Positions 24,530 to 32,970 of a stretch of 64,000 bases of DNA are shown here, one piece after another. Position numbers and translations under genes: made by a program. The notes below the pieces were generated by a model. The model did not search any database. It was not told the origin of the DNA and was given only the letters and a program-made list of their open reading frames with translations. Source of the stretch: WARW01 sp964582365 (GTDB lineage: Bacteria > Patescibacteriota > Microgenomatia > UBA12405); NCBI GenBank assembly GCA_964582365.1, contig CAZOQV010000002.1, positions 12,711-76,710 on the forward strand, in the 5' to 3' direction. Numbering within the stretch: the first letter of the stretch is position 1; each line of letters begins with the position of its first letter.

Positions 24530-25801
24530 ATGTTAAAATCAACTATGAATCAATCAAATATTAAACCACAAACCCTAAAAGGTTTCCGAGATTTTTTGCC
24601 AAAAGACATGGCTATCCGTAATTATGTCAAAAATACCTTAATTGAAATTTTTGAAACTTACGGCTTTCAACCCGTCGAAACTCCAGCTCTAGAATATGCC
24701 TCAGTTTTAAAAGGTAAGTCTAGCCAAGAAACTGACGAAAAATTAGGTTATTTTTTTAAAGATAATGGCGATCGCGAAATCGGACTTCGTTACGATTTAA
24801 CTATTCCTATTTCCAAAGTTTTAGCTATTTATAATAATGAAATTCAACTTCCTTTTAAGCGTTATCAAGTCCAACCAGTTTGGCGCGCCGAAAATACTCA
24901 AAAAGGTCGTTATCGAGAATTTATCCAGTGTGATATAGATATTTTTGGCACTACCTCCCCTATTGCTGACGCCGAAATTATTTCTATAATCTATGCTGGC
25001 ACTCAAAAATTAAATTTCAAAAACGCCATTATTAAAATTAACAGCCGATCTATTCTTTTAGACATTCTAGCCAAAAGTAACATCCAAAACAACCAAAGTT
25101 TTGTACTCCAATCTATCGATAAATTAGACAAAATTGGCGAGAATGGAGTAAAAGATGAGCTCACCTCCAAAGGCCTATCAAACACTCAAATAACTGACAT
25201 TTTTAAATATATCAAAACAGCTCAACCAGATGAAAATTTAAAACAGGTTTTTGCTAATTTAAAATCTTTAAACATCCCCGATACCGCTTATATTTTCGAT
25301 CCAACTCTCGTTCGTGGCTGTGATTATTACACTGGTACTATTTTCGAAGTCCAAGTCACCGAGCCAAAAGTTGGTTCTATTGGTGGCGGTGGTCGCTACG
25401 ATAAATTAATTTCCACTCTTGGCGGTCCCGATATTCCCGCCGTCGGTTTTGCATTTGGTTTTGAGCGAGTCGTTGATGTTATTCAAGAATTAAATCTTTT
25501 ACCAGAAGAAATTAGTCAGTCAAAAATAAAAATTTTAGTTGCCAATTTTGGATCAGAAACAGAAACCGATATCTTGAATTTAGTTTCTAAACTTCGAGAT
25601 CAAAATATTTCTTCCATAATTTATCCAGACGCTGATAAACTTGGAAAACAAATCAAATATGCCGACAGTATGGGTATTCCTTACATTGCCATCATCGGCA
25701 CAGACGAAGCCAAAAATAACCAAATCACTCTCAAAAATCTCAAAACTACTGAACAAAAATTAGTTAATTTTGAAGAATTAATCAAAATTTTAAAAAAATA
25801 G
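24530..25801 (+). CDS. hisS: Histidyl-tRNA synthetase
   Basis: 423-residue class II aminoacyl-tRNA synthetase that charges tRNA-His. Motif 2 'QPVWRAENTQKGRYREFIQCDIDIFG', the histidine-binding 'LVRGCDYYTGTIFEV' and motif 3 'GGGRYDKLISTLGGPDIPAVGFAFGFER' are all present, followed by the anticodon-binding alpha/beta domain. Length is normal. Translation may start at the ATG at 24530 or at M6. It lies about 1 kb downstream of tRNA-His and behind a highly structured leader. rpmE follows after 23 bases with its own -10 box. Confidence 0.96.
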   Translation: MLKSTMNQSNIKPQTLKGFRDFLPKDMAIRNYVKNTLIEIFETYGFQPVETPALEYASVLKGKSSQETDEKLGYFFKDNGDREIGLRYDLTIPISKVLAIYNNEIQLPFKRYQVQPVWRAENTQKGRYREFIQCDIDIFGTTSPIADAEIISIIYAGTQKLNFKNAIIKINSRSILLDILAKSNIQNNQSFVLQSIDKLDKIGENGVKDELTSKGLSNTQITDIFKYIKTAQPDENLKQVFANLKSLNIPDTAYIFDPTLVRGCDYYTGTIFEVQVTEPKVGSIGGGGRYDKLISTLGGPDIPAVGFAFGFERVVDVIQELNLLPEEISQSKIKILVANFGSETETDILNLVSKLRDQNISSIIYPDADKLGKQIKYADSMGIPYIAIIGTDEAKNNQITLKNLKTTEQKLVNFEELIKILKK

Positions 25802-25824
25802 AACTATCTGCTATAATAAACCCT

Positions 25825-26079
25825 ATGAAACAAGGAATTCATCCTCAATATTTTGACAAATGTCAAGTTAATTGCGTTTGTGGTAATAGATTTACCACCG
25901 GTTCAACTTTAGAAAAAATCGACGTTGAAGTTTGTTCTAAATGTCATCCTTTCTTTACTGGTCAACAAAAATTCGTTGACATTAAAGGAAGAATTGATAA
26001 GTTCAATGAAAAAGTTGGACAGGGCAAAAAATACGCCACTGCTAAAGCTGCTAAAAAAGAAGTCAAAAAATCAAACTAG
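25825..26079 (+). CDS. rpmE: 50S ribosomal protein L31 (zinc-binding type)
   Basis: 84 residues. 'MKQGIHPQYFDKCQVNCVCGNRFTTGS' and 'EVCSKCHPFFTGQQKFVDIKGRIDKF' match L31; the C-x-C and C-x-x-C pairs form the zinc site of the C+ paralogue. The Lys/Ala-rich tail of about 15 residues is a modest extension. A TGC-TATAAT extended -10 (25809-25817) ends seven bases before the ATG, so it is predicted leaderless. A strong terminator follows. Confidence 0.95.
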   Translation: MKQGIHPQYFDKCQVNCVCGNRFTTGSTLEKIDVEVCSKCHPFFTGQQKFVDIKGRIDKFNEKVGQGKKYATAKAAKKEVKKSN

Positions 26080-26086
26080 CCATTCT

Positions 26087-26128
26087 AAAAACCGTTTATA
26101 TTTACAGTAAATATGGCGGTTTTTTTTA
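26087..26128 (+). terminator. Rho-independent terminator after rpmE
   Basis: The stem ACCG...TATATTTA / TAAATAT...CGGT at 26091-26120, with a CAG loop, is followed by a long T-tract (26119-26126). Confidence 0.88.
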
Positions 26129-26175
26129 TTATAATTTATTAAATATTAGAAATTAGATATTAGAAATTTAGATTT

Positions 26176-26904
26176 ATGCCTACTCTTAACCCTAACATTG
26201 CCATTATGGAATTTCATCCCGGTCCAGGCGGGCAAGAAGCCTCTCTTTGGGCTCAAGATTTAATGAACATGTATATTCGCTACGCCAATAAAGTTGGTTG
26301 GAAAGTTCGTCAAATCGACGGTTTTATTATTCAAATATCCGGGTTTGATGCTTATAACCAATTAAAATACGAAGCTGGCACTCATCGTGTTCAACGAATT
26401 CCTATTACTGAAAAACGTGGTCGTCTTCAAACCTCTACTGCCTCTATCGCTATCATGCCTCAAATCGACTCTAAAGAAGTTAATTTTAGAATGGAAGATG
26501 TCACCATCACCGCTTGTCGTGCTGGTGGCAATGGTGGTCAAAACGTTAATAAAGTTTCCACCGCTATTCATTTAGTTCATAAACCTACTGGTTTAATGTT
26601 TGATGTTCGCACTGAGCGTTATCAACAACAAAACCGAGAAATTGCTCTCGAGTTACTTAAAAATAAACTTTATCAGATCGAAGAAGAAAAACGCGCCTCT
26701 CAAGTCTCTGCTGGACGTTCTAATATCAGTCAATCAACTCGGGCTGATAAAATCAGAACATATAATTACCCCAGAAATCAAGTAAAAGACCATAGGATAG
26801 AGAAATCTTTTAACAACTTAGATAGCATTATGCAAGGCAATTTAGATGATTTACTGCTCGAGCTCACCGTTCTCGACCAACCAGTTGAAGAAAAGAAAAA
26901 TTAA
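26176..26904 (+). CDS. prfA: RF1-type peptide chain release factor lacking domain 1
   Basis: 242 residues instead of ~360. The protein begins at what is domain 2 in E. coli RF1 ('MEFHPGPGGQEASLWAQDLMNMYIRYA'). The codon-recognition segment 'HRVQRIPITEKRGRLQTS' has the P-x-T motif (P-I-T) of RF1-type factors rather than the SPF of RF2. The catalytic GGQ is in 'CRAGGNGGQNVNKVSTAI'. An additional shortening lies before 'IIQISGFDAYNQLKYEAG'. It would terminate at UAA/UAG. No in-frame coding sequence exists upstream to supply domain 1; a TTAGAAATT-family repeat (26143-26175) abuts the start. The symbol is provisional. Confidence 0.85.
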   Translation: MPTLNPNIAIMEFHPGPGGQEASLWAQDLMNMYIRYANKVGWKVRQIDGFIIQISGFDAYNQLKYEAGTHRVQRIPITEKRGRLQTSTASIAIMPQIDSKEVNFRMEDVTITACRAGGNGGQNVNKVSTAIHLVHKPTGLMFDVRTERYQQQNREIALELLKNKLYQIEEEKRASQVSAGRSNISQSTRADKIRTYNYPRNQVKDHRIEKSFNNLDSIMQGNLDDLLLELTVLDQPVEEKKN

Positions 26905-27914
26905 CTCTCCTTCTTCTCCAAAGTCACACTTATTTTCTGTTCGCTTTTGTCTCGCCAAATAGTCACTTCAATCACCTGTCCAATCTTTTTCTTATTAACC
27001 ACCTTAACTAAGTCCCCACTATCACTGTCAACTAATTTTTCTCCGTCAACTGTCATGATAATATCACCAACTCTAATTCCAGCTTTTCTGGCCGGACTGT
27101 TGTCAGAAATTGACTGCACCCACGCCCCTGCTACTATTTTATTTTTTATTGCCGCTTCTTGATTAACCATTTTATATCCCACTCCTAAATACGGCCTTTC
27201 AAACTCGCCCGTCGTTCTAAAATATTCAATTGATTCTTTTGCTAAATTTATTGGCAAGGCAAAACCAATATTTTGACCATTAGCCGACACTGCCACATTA
27301 ACCCCAATCACTTGCCCGCCTGAATTAAATAATGGGCCACCGGAATTTCCTGGGTTAATCGCCGCATCAGTCTGAATTACATTTTCTAATTTTTCTAAAC
27401 TATCATTTGATCCGGCGGTAATTCCCCTACCTAAACCCGAGACCACTCCTGTCGTTACTGTCGACCTAAATTCACCCAAAGCCGTTCCAATTGCAATTAC
27501 TGATTGTCCAACCTTCAATTTATCGGAATCTCCCAATTCTACTGCCTTTAAACCAGTTTTTTCTACCTTAAGTATGGCTAAATCATTTAGTGGATCTCGA
27601 TAAATATTTTTAACCTCAACTATTTCATCTTTGCCAATTACCACCTTATATTTAAGCGTCGTATCCGCCACCACATGTTTATTAGTCACAATTAGACCAT
27701 CATTACTAACAATAAATCCCGTTCCCAAATCTTTTTCTGTTCTAATTGTCACTACACTTAAAGTTGATTCTTCCACCACTTTTGTCACTACCGATTCTTC
27801 ATTTACAATTTGTGTTTTAGTTATATTTACAATTTCTTTTTTGAATCCAAATTTAAAAACCAAAAACATAACTACGACTCCCAAAACTAATCCAACAATA
27901 AATCCTTTTTTCAT
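26901..27914 (-). CDS. HtrA/DegQ-type serine protease with PDZ domain
   Basis: 337 residues. An N-terminal membrane anchor (about 5-24) precedes a trypsin-like domain with His in 'VTNKHVVAD', Asp in 'PLNDLAILKVE' and Ser in 'INPGNSGGPLFN'. One PDZ domain follows ('RPYLGVGYKMV...GAWVQSISDNSPARKAGIRVGDIIMTVDGEKL'). It would act as an extracytoplasmic quality-control protease. It is transcribed just after the CtpA-type protease gene (three bases apart), and its stop overlaps the release factor stop by four bases tail to tail. Confidence 0.93.
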   Translation of the reverse strand: MKKGFIVGLVLGVVVMFLVFKFGFKKEIVNITKTQIVNEESVVTKVVEESTLSVVTIRTEKDLGTGFIVSNDGLIVTNKHVVADTTLKYKVVIGKDEIVEVKNIYRDPLNDLAILKVEKTGLKAVELGDSDKLKVGQSVIAIGTALGEFRSTVTTGVVSGLGRGITAGSNDSLEKLENVIQTDAAINPGNSGGPLFNSGGQVIGVNVAVSANGQNIGFALPINLAKESIEYFRTTGEFERPYLGVGYKMVNQEAAIKNKIVAGAWVQSISDNSPARKAGIRVGDIIMTVDGEKLVDSDSGDLVKVVNKKKIGQVIEVTIWRDKSEQKISVTLEKKES

Positions 27915-27917
27915 TTT

Positions 27918-29117
27918 TTATTCTAAAACTACTTGTAATGCCTTATCTAATTGGACATCAGTTTTATCAGCTTCACTCGTCTTTACTTCTATATCAGGTG
28001 TTATTCCTTCCTTGTGTATATTCGCTCCGTTTGGCAATAACCATTTAGCGATAGTTACATGTAAACCACTACCGTCAGAAAAATCTTCTGGCTGTTGAAC
28101 CGTACCCTTTCCAAAACTTTTTACTCCCACTAATTTAGCTCGATTATAATCTTTTAAAGCTCCTGCTAAAATCTCCGACGCTGACGCTGAACCCCCATTT
28201 ATTAACACCACTAATTTATCGTTCAAAAAATTACCTCTATTAGCTTCGACATCATACTTTTGCTCACTTCCGTCTGAAGATTTTTGAGTCACAATTGTTC
28301 CAGTTTTTACAAAATCAGAAGCCACTAATACACTAGCTTGTAAAAACCCACCTGGATTATTTCTCAAATCTAAAACAATGCCTCCTAGATTTTTTTCTTC
28401 TTTAATTTCGGCAACTTTTTTTGGCCAGTCAGTGAATAAAGTTTCAGTAAATTGGCTAATAGCTACCACCGCCACCTTTTTTCCATTTTTTTCCTTCCAT
28501 TCCAAAGTTATATTTGGTACCACAATATTTTCTCTTATTAAGACCACATCAAAGTAATCACTTTTACCTTCTCGATACATTTTTAAAGTCACTTCAGTTC
28601 CAATCTTTCCTCTAATTAATCTCACCGCTTCATCCAAAGTAATATCAGTAGTATCTTTATCAACGTTATTTTGTTTGTCAGTAATGTGCAAGATTAAATC
28701 TCCAGCCTTAACTCCCGCCTTTTCGGCCGGAGTCCCTTTTAATGGTGTCATCACTGCCAAAGTTTTATCTTTATAGCCCAAAGAAATTCCCACACCACCA
28801 AATTCCCCTGCTAAAGTTTCATTAGTGCTTTTATTTTCTTCTGGAGTTAAAAACACTGTATAGGGATCATCTAATGCCGCCACCATACCTTTAATTGCTC
28901 CATATTGTAAATCTTTATCAACCATTTTATCTTTTTCTAAAAATACTCTACTCAACTCATTCTTTACTTTCCACATCAAAGTCAAGTTCAGCTTATCTCC
29001 AGTGCTGCTTATTTCCACTCCAGAAGTTTCTTTTCCAATTTTAAAACTAACCAAAGAAACAACCGACAACAAGGCCAAAATTACAAAAAGATTTCTAATA
29101 TTTTTAAATTTCATCAT
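27918..29117 (-). CDS. C-terminal processing peptidase (S41 family, CtpA-like)
   Basis: 399 residues. A signal-anchor is followed by a PDZ domain ('GVGISLGYKDKTLAVMTPLKGTPAEKAGVKAGDLILHI') and an S41 protease core. The catalytic Ser is in 'LINGGSASASEILAGALKDY' and the Lys in 'GVKSFGKGTVQ', the Ser-Lys dyad of tail-specific proteases. It probably trims or degrades surface proteins. It shares an operon with the HtrA-type protease downstream and the unknown protein upstream, whose stop codon it abuts. Confidence 0.93.
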   Translation of the reverse strand: MMKFKNIRNLFVILALLSVVSLVSFKIGKETSGVEISSTGDKLNLTLMWKVKNELSRVFLEKDKMVDKDLQYGAIKGMVAALDDPYTVFLTPEENKSTNETLAGEFGGVGISLGYKDKTLAVMTPLKGTPAEKAGVKAGDLILHITDKQNNVDKDTTDITLDEAVRLIRGKIGTEVTLKMYREGKSDYFDVVLIRENIVVPNITLEWKEKNGKKVAVVAISQFTETLFTDWPKKVAEIKEEKNLGGIVLDLRNNPGGFLQASVLVASDFVKTGTIVTQKSSDGSEQKYDVEANRGNFLNDKLVVLINGGSASASEILAGALKDYNRAKLVGVKSFGKGTVQQPEDFSDGSGLHVTIAKWLLPNGANIHKEGITPDIEVKTSEADKTDVQLDKALQVVLE

Positions 29118-29864
29118 TTATTCTAACACTATTAATACAATATCCATCTTTGCATTTACTAGCATTTTTTTTGTTTTTCCAATATTTTCTTCCATAAAGT
29201 CATCCCAAACTGATTTCTCTAGTCTTAATACTGGTAAATTAATATCTAATTCTTTAATTTCTTCACTCCCCAATACCACTACCGCTTTTACCCCCACCAC
29301 TTGAGCTTTTAATAAAAAAGATTTATTTAAATTATTAGTAAATAAAATACTACCTTCTAATTCATAATCCAAAAATTTAGTATCATTAATAATTCTTATT
29401 TCACCTTCTCCCCAAGCTTTTAATCCATTTAAACCCTGTCCGACATATTCCTTTGCTTTAAATTTTAAAACCATTTTTCCTTCCTCTATTTTTTCCACCT
29501 TAGCTTCAATTGGCGAAAAAATTTCTCTTTTTTCGTCTTCAATTCTTTCTATTTTTAAATTTTTGAATTCATCAAATCCTAAACAAATTCCTGTCAACGG
29601 AAAACATATTTTATTTTTAAAAATTCCTACTTTATAAAACAACTCACCTGCTTGAACCATTTTTTCTTTAAAAAAAGTATTTAGTTCTTCTCTTTTTTCT
29701 TCACTCATTTTAGACAAATTACCAGCATAATTAAAAGTTTCCACTTTATGACTATTAAAAACAGCCAATTTTTGCCCCGTTTCCACCTCATCTCCCACTT
29801 TAACTAAAACCTTAGCGTTAAGTGGTATTTTAATTGTCCATGTTCCTTTATCTTTCGACTTCAT
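29118..29864 (-). CDS. Conserved-looking protein with barrel-sandwich (lipoyl/RnfC-like) start, unknown function
   Basis: 248 residues, soluble. 'TIKIPLNAKVLVKVGDEVETGQKLAVFN' resembles the barrel-sandwich hybrid entry of biotinyl/lipoyl or RnfC-type domains, with no lipoylated lysine motif. A second similar turn 'IFSPIEAKVEKIEEGKMVLKFKAKEYVGQGLNG' follows, then an alpha/beta part. There is no signal peptide. It is first in the run with the two proteases. I do not recognise the family. Confidence 0.6.
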   Translation of the reverse strand: MKSKDKGTWTIKIPLNAKVLVKVGDEVETGQKLAVFNSHKVETFNYAGNLSKMSEEKREELNTFFKEKMVQAGELFYKVGIFKNKICFPLTGICLGFDEFKNLKIERIEDEKREIFSPIEAKVEKIEEGKMVLKFKAKEYVGQGLNGLKAWGEGEIRIINDTKFLDYELEGSILFTNNLNKSFLLKAQVVGVKAVVVLGSEEIKELDINLPVLRLEKSVWDDFMEENIGKTKKMLVNAKMDIVLIVLE

Positions 29865-29880
29865 TATTACATTATAACCA

Positions 29881-29914
29881 AAAACCCTCTCCGATGTACA
29901 CCAGAGAGGGTTTT
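29881..29914 (-). terminator. Bidirectional terminator after rpsR
   Basis: AAAACCCTCTC (29881-29891) is perfectly complementary to 29904-29914, an 11-bp stem that ends in A/T runs on both sides. It separates the ribosomal protein operon from the gene at 29864. Confidence 0.88.
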
Positions 29915-29936
29915 AAATTTAAAAAATAAATGAAAT

Positions 29937-30191
29937 TTATTCTTGGGTTGTAAAAGGCAATAAGGCTAAATGTCTAGCTTGTTTAATTGCTTTAACTAAT
30001 TTTCTTTGATGCCTAGAACAGGTACCACTAAATTGAGCTCCAATAATTCTAGATCTGGCAGACAAATATTCTTTCATTTTTTCATAATTCTGCCAAACTG
30101 GAGTAGTTTTAGTTTTACAAAAAACACAACCTTTTTCTCGGCCTCTTCTTTTTGCTATTAAAATAGAATCTTTTTTACTTTTCTTAATCAT
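29937..30191 (-). CDS. rpsR: 30S ribosomal protein S18
   Basis: 84 residues. 'GCVFCKTKTTPVWQNYEKMKEYLSARSRIIGAQFSGTCSRHQRKLVKAIKQARHLALLPFT' is the S18 core, with cysteines in a CxxC-like arrangement. It sits in the classical rpsF-ssb-rpsR order. An AAGGAG ribosome-binding site directly precedes the ATG, one of the few clear ones in the window. It is followed by a strong terminator. Confidence 0.96.
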   Translation of the reverse strand: MIKKSKKDSILIAKRRGREKGCVFCKTKTTPVWQNYEKMKEYLSARSRIIGAQFSGTCSRHQRKLVKAIKQARHLALLPFTTQE

Positions 30192-30200
30192 ATTTTCTCC

Positions 30201-30698
30201 TTAAAAAGGCATTTCTTCAGCCTTTTTTTCTTCAGTAACTGGAATTTCACCTAAATCATCTGGAATAACAATATCTTCAATTGCTGCTTCTTGGTTTTCT
30301 ATAATTGGCATATCAGCCTCACCACCTAAATCACCATTCATACCATGTTCAGCATTATTACCTTTATTATCAAGGATGATCATATCATCAATAATAACTT
30401 CAGCAATTTGTTTTTTGTTATTTTCTTGATCGACAAAATCTCTATATTGAATTCTACCGTCAACATAAACCCTACGACCTTTTGATAAAAGTTGTGAACA
30501 AATTTCAGCTAATTTATTCCAAGCTACAATTCGATGGAATTGAGCATCTTCTTTTCTTTCACCTTGTTTAGTCACCCAAACTCTGTTGGTAGCCAAACCA
30601 AAAGAAACTACCGCCATACCGGCTGGAGTATATCTTAACTCTGGATCACGAGTTAAGTTACCTATTAACATGACTCTGTTTAGACATCTACTTGGCAT
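30201..30698 (-). CDS. ssb: Single-stranded DNA-binding protein
   Basis: 165 residues. The OB-fold 'LNRVMLIGNLTRDPELRYTPAGMAVVSFGLATNRVW...FHRIVAWNKLAEICSQLLSKGRRVYVDGRI' is standard. An acidic linker ends in 'KAEEMPF', the protein-interaction tip that recruits DNA replication and repair partners (usually D-I-P-F). It lies between rpsF and rpsR; 35 bases with a CCCCGC/GCGGGG hairpin separate it from rpsF. Confidence 0.96.
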   Translation of the reverse strand: MPSRCLNRVMLIGNLTRDPELRYTPAGMAVVSFGLATNRVWVTKQGERKEDAQFHRIVAWNKLAEICSQLLSKGRRVYVDGRIQYRDFVDQENNKKQIAEVIIDDMIILDNKGNNAEHGMNGDLGGEADMPIIENQEAAIEDIVIPDDLGEIPVTEEKKAEEMPF

Positions 30699-30710
30699 AT
30701 GTGTTTTTTA

Positions 30711-30726
30711 CCCCGCTACTGCGGGG
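30711..30726. repeat. CCCCGC-NACT-GCGGGG hairpin between rpsF and ssb
   Basis: CCCCGC (30711-30716) pairs with GCGGGG (30721-30726) over a TACT loop. An almost identical hairpin with AACT in the loop lies at 24477-24492 before hisS, so this is a dispersed element or a shared regulatory fold. Confidence 0.75.
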
Positions 30727-30733
30727 CCCCCGT

Positions 30734-31024
30734 TTAAATTTTTAAAATTAAATAACGAATAACATTTATTTCTCTATCTAATAAAAGATTAAACTCTTTT
30801 ATTTTTAAAGGTTCTTTAGAATTTACATCTAAAACCCAAAAATCACCTTTATTATTATCTTTGATTTCGTAAGCTAAATCTTTAAGACCCATGTGGTCTT
30901 TATTTGATATTTCAACGTTATTACTTTCTAACCAAGAATAAGCTTTCGCTAAAACTTTTTCTTTGTCTTCGGTTTTTGGATTTAAAACCAAAATTATTTG
31001 ATATTGATATTTGTTTTCTTTCAT
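30734..31024 (-). CDS. rpsF: 30S ribosomal protein S6
   Basis: 96 residues, normal size. 'YQYQIILVLNPKTEDKEKVLAKAYSWLESNNVEISNKDHMGLKDLAYEIKDNNKGDFWVLDV...NLLLDREINVIRYLILK' matches the S6 ferredoxin-like fold; S6 pairs with S18 in the small subunit. It is the first gene of rpsF-ssb-rpsR. A 7-bp hairpin CGTAATT/AATTACG lies between it and cysS. Confidence 0.95.
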   Translation of the reverse strand: MKENKYQYQIILVLNPKTEDKEKVLAKAYSWLESNNVEISNKDHMGLKDLAYEIKDNNKGDFWVLDVNSKEPLKIKEFNLLLDREINVIRYLILKI

Positions 31025-31062
31025 GAACTAATTAGATTAACATATTAAGCGTAATTTGACAA

Positions 31063-32463
31063 TTACGTTATTGGTGTTATTTTACATTGATTTTCCAAAT
31101 CTTCAACTAGATAACCTTTCTTTTTAATAATTTCCCTTAATCTGTCTGATTCTGTCCAATTTTTATTTTCTCTTTCTTTCTTTCTTTCTTCCACTAATTT
31201 TAAAATTTCCTCGGGAATTTTTTCTTCAATTATCTCTTTATCCAAATTTAAACCTAAAACTTTATCAAAATCCAAAATTGTAGCCCATTTTTCTTCTGGA
31301 TTTAAATCTGATTTAATTACTTTCCACACTAATGCCAAAACTTCTGGCATCGCCAAATCGTTAGAAATCAAATCCACAAATTCTTTCTTAAATGCTTGGT
31401 TGACTTGATAAACTTGATGAACTTTATAACTTTTTAACTTATTTAAAGCTGTCCCCGCCGCCTTTAATGAATCTATCGAAAATTCCAATCCTTTTCGATA
31501 ATGCGAACCCAAAATCATATATCTTAAAACCATTGGATCAAATCCCATTTCTTTCAAATCAAAAACAGTATAAAGTCCACCACTTGATTTGCTAATTTTC
31601 GATCCTCCAAAAGTAATAAACGCATTATGCATCCAATAATTACTAGTATTATGATCAAAAGCACCACATCCTTGAGCAATTTCATTAGTATGATGAACTG
31701 AAATATGATCTTCTCCACCAGTATGAATATCAAAAGTTTCACCTAAATATTTAGTTGACATGGCCGTACATTCAATATGCCAACCTGGAAAACCTATTCC
31801 CCAAGGGCTTTCCCATTCCATTTGACGACGTTTTGCGTCGTCATCCTGAGCAGAGTCGAAGGATCTTCCTTTAGGATATGAAAATTTCCATAAAGCAAAA
31901 TCACTTGTATTTCTTTTTTCTTGGTTAATTTCTACTCTCGCCCCCTCTTTTAATTTTTCCAAATTTAAATTAGCAAATTTTCCATAATCAGCAAATTTTG
32001 ATGTGTCAAAATAAATTCCATCACTTATTTTATAAGTAAAACCATTGTCTTCTATTTTTTTAATCAAATCAATTTGCTCTTGAATATGGTCAGTCGCTCT
32101 CGGCATTTTCCAAGGCAACTCAATATTTAATTCGGATAAATTTTCCAAAAATTCATTTTCATATTTCTTAGCAATTTCCCAAACCGACATTCCCTCTTTT
32201 CTAGAACCTTTTTCCATTTTATCTTCTCCACTATCTGCATCCGAAGTTAAATGACCAACATCTGTAATGTTTATTACATTATTAACTTTATACCCCAGAT
32301 ATTTAAAAGTTCTTACCAGTACATCCCAACAAACATAAGCATACATATTGCCGATGTGAGGGCTGGAATAAACTGTCGGTCCACAAGAATAAATTCCAAC
32401 TTCATTTTCTTTAATTGGTTTAAATTCCTCTTTCTGCCTGGTTAAAGTATTATAAATTTTCAT
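31063..32463 (-). CDS. cysS: Cysteinyl-tRNA synthetase carrying two repeat-encoded peptide insertions
   Basis: 466-residue class I synthetase. The HIGH motif is 'CGPTVYSSPHIGNMYAY' and the KMSKS motif 'GSKISKSSGG'; the zinc ligands are in 'YSCGPTVY', 'WHIECTAMS' and 'GGEDHISVHHTNEIAQ'. Residues ~200-214 ('GRSFDSAQDDDAKRRQ') are encoded by a palindromic element (31824-31863), and residues ~342-354 ('KSYKVHQVYQVNQ') by an ACTTGATAAACTT-type repeat (31404-31436). Both are in frame and fall in loops of the family. The C-terminal helical domain is short but present. Aminoacylation activity is expected. Confidence 0.95.
   Translation of the reverse strand: MKIYNTLTRQKEEFKPIKENEVGIYSCGPTVYSSPHIGNMYAYVCWDVLVRTFKYLGYKVNNVINITDVGHLTSDADSGEDKMEKGSRKEGMSVWEIAKKYENEFLENLSELNIELPWKMPRATDHIQEQIDLIKKIEDNGFTYKISDGIYFDTSKFADYGKFANLNLEKLKEGARVEINQEKRNTSDFALWKFSYPKGRSFDSAQDDDAKRRQMEWESPWGIGFPGWHIECTAMSTKYLGETFDIHTGGEDHISVHHTNEIAQGCGAFDHNTSNYWMHNAFITFGGSKISKSSGGLYTVFDLKEMGFDPMVLRYMILGSHYRKGLEFSIDSLKAAGTALNKLKSYKVHQVYQVNQAFKKEFVDLISNDLAMPEVLALVWKVIKSDLNPEEKWATILDFDKVLGLNLDKEIIEEKIPEEILKLVEERKKERENKNWTESDRLREIIKKKGYLVEDLENQCKITPIT
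31824..31863. repeat. Double-palindrome repeat inside cysS
   Basis: GACGACG (31824-31830) pairs with CGTCGTC (31836-31842), and ATCCT (31843-31847) with AGGAT (31859-31863). The minus strand reads in frame as 'SFDSAQDDDAKR'. Confidence 0.85.
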
Positions 32464-32466
32464 CTT

Positions 32467-32943
32467 CTAATCTATTTTACCCTTAAATTCAGCCGTTTGC
32501 GACATTTGACTTGGATCTGGTTGTTGAGTTTTATGTTTATTTCCACCTTTATCTATATGTTGTTTTTTAGGTTGCATATTTTCCATATCAGCCGCCATTT
32601 GTTGTTGTCGCTCCCACTCTTTTTTTTCCTTTAATTTTTCAAAATATTTTTCTTTTTCTTCTTCCTCTTTTTCCTTTTGATTTCTTATTCTTTCCATTTC
32701 ATTTTCCACTGGTCTACCTTGTCCGCCGAAGCCTTGGCGAAGGCGGGCCATCTCTTCTTGTTTTTTTCTTTCATCTTCCGCTTTTTTTTGAGCCATCTCC
32801 TGATCATTTAATGGTTTGACATCACCTAAAAGTTCCTGAGCCGTAATTGTTGGATCAAGTATTTTTCCAGTATTTTCAATCAACTTCTCCACTGTTTCCT
32901 GTCCCAATTGACCTAACCCTTTTCCAACATTTTTAATTATCAT
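32467..32943 (-). CDS. Charged coiled-coil protein of unknown function
   Basis: 158 residues. The N-terminal ~50 ('MIIKNVGKGLGQLGQETVEKLIENTGKI') look conserved. Then comes a Lys/Glu/Gln-rich coiled coil interrupted by 'RLRQGFGGQGRP' (residues ~65-76), which is encoded by a palindromic repeat (32723-32746). The C-terminus is hydrophilic. It is four bases upstream of cysS and shares its direction. Similar proteins occur in CPR genomes to my memory (DUF5660-like), but I cannot confirm the family. Confidence 0.6.
   Translation of the reverse strand: MIIKNVGKGLGQLGQETVEKLIENTGKILDPTITAQELLGDVKPLNDQEMAQKKAEDERKKQEEMARLRQGFGGQGRPVENEMERIRNQKEKEEEEKEKYFEKLKEKKEWERQQQMAADMENMQPKKQHIDKGGNKHKTQQPDPSQMSQTAEFKGKID
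32723..32746. repeat. Palindromic repeat inside the coiled-coil gene
   Basis: CCGCC (32723-32727) pairs with GGCGG (32742-32746) around an inner GCC-TT-GGC. It encodes 'RQGFGGQG' on the minus strand. A related element with CCGCC...GGCGG arms lies at 47166-47193 before rpsB. Confidence 0.8.
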
Positions 32944-32970
32944 TACTAATTATTAATTCTTAATTATTAA

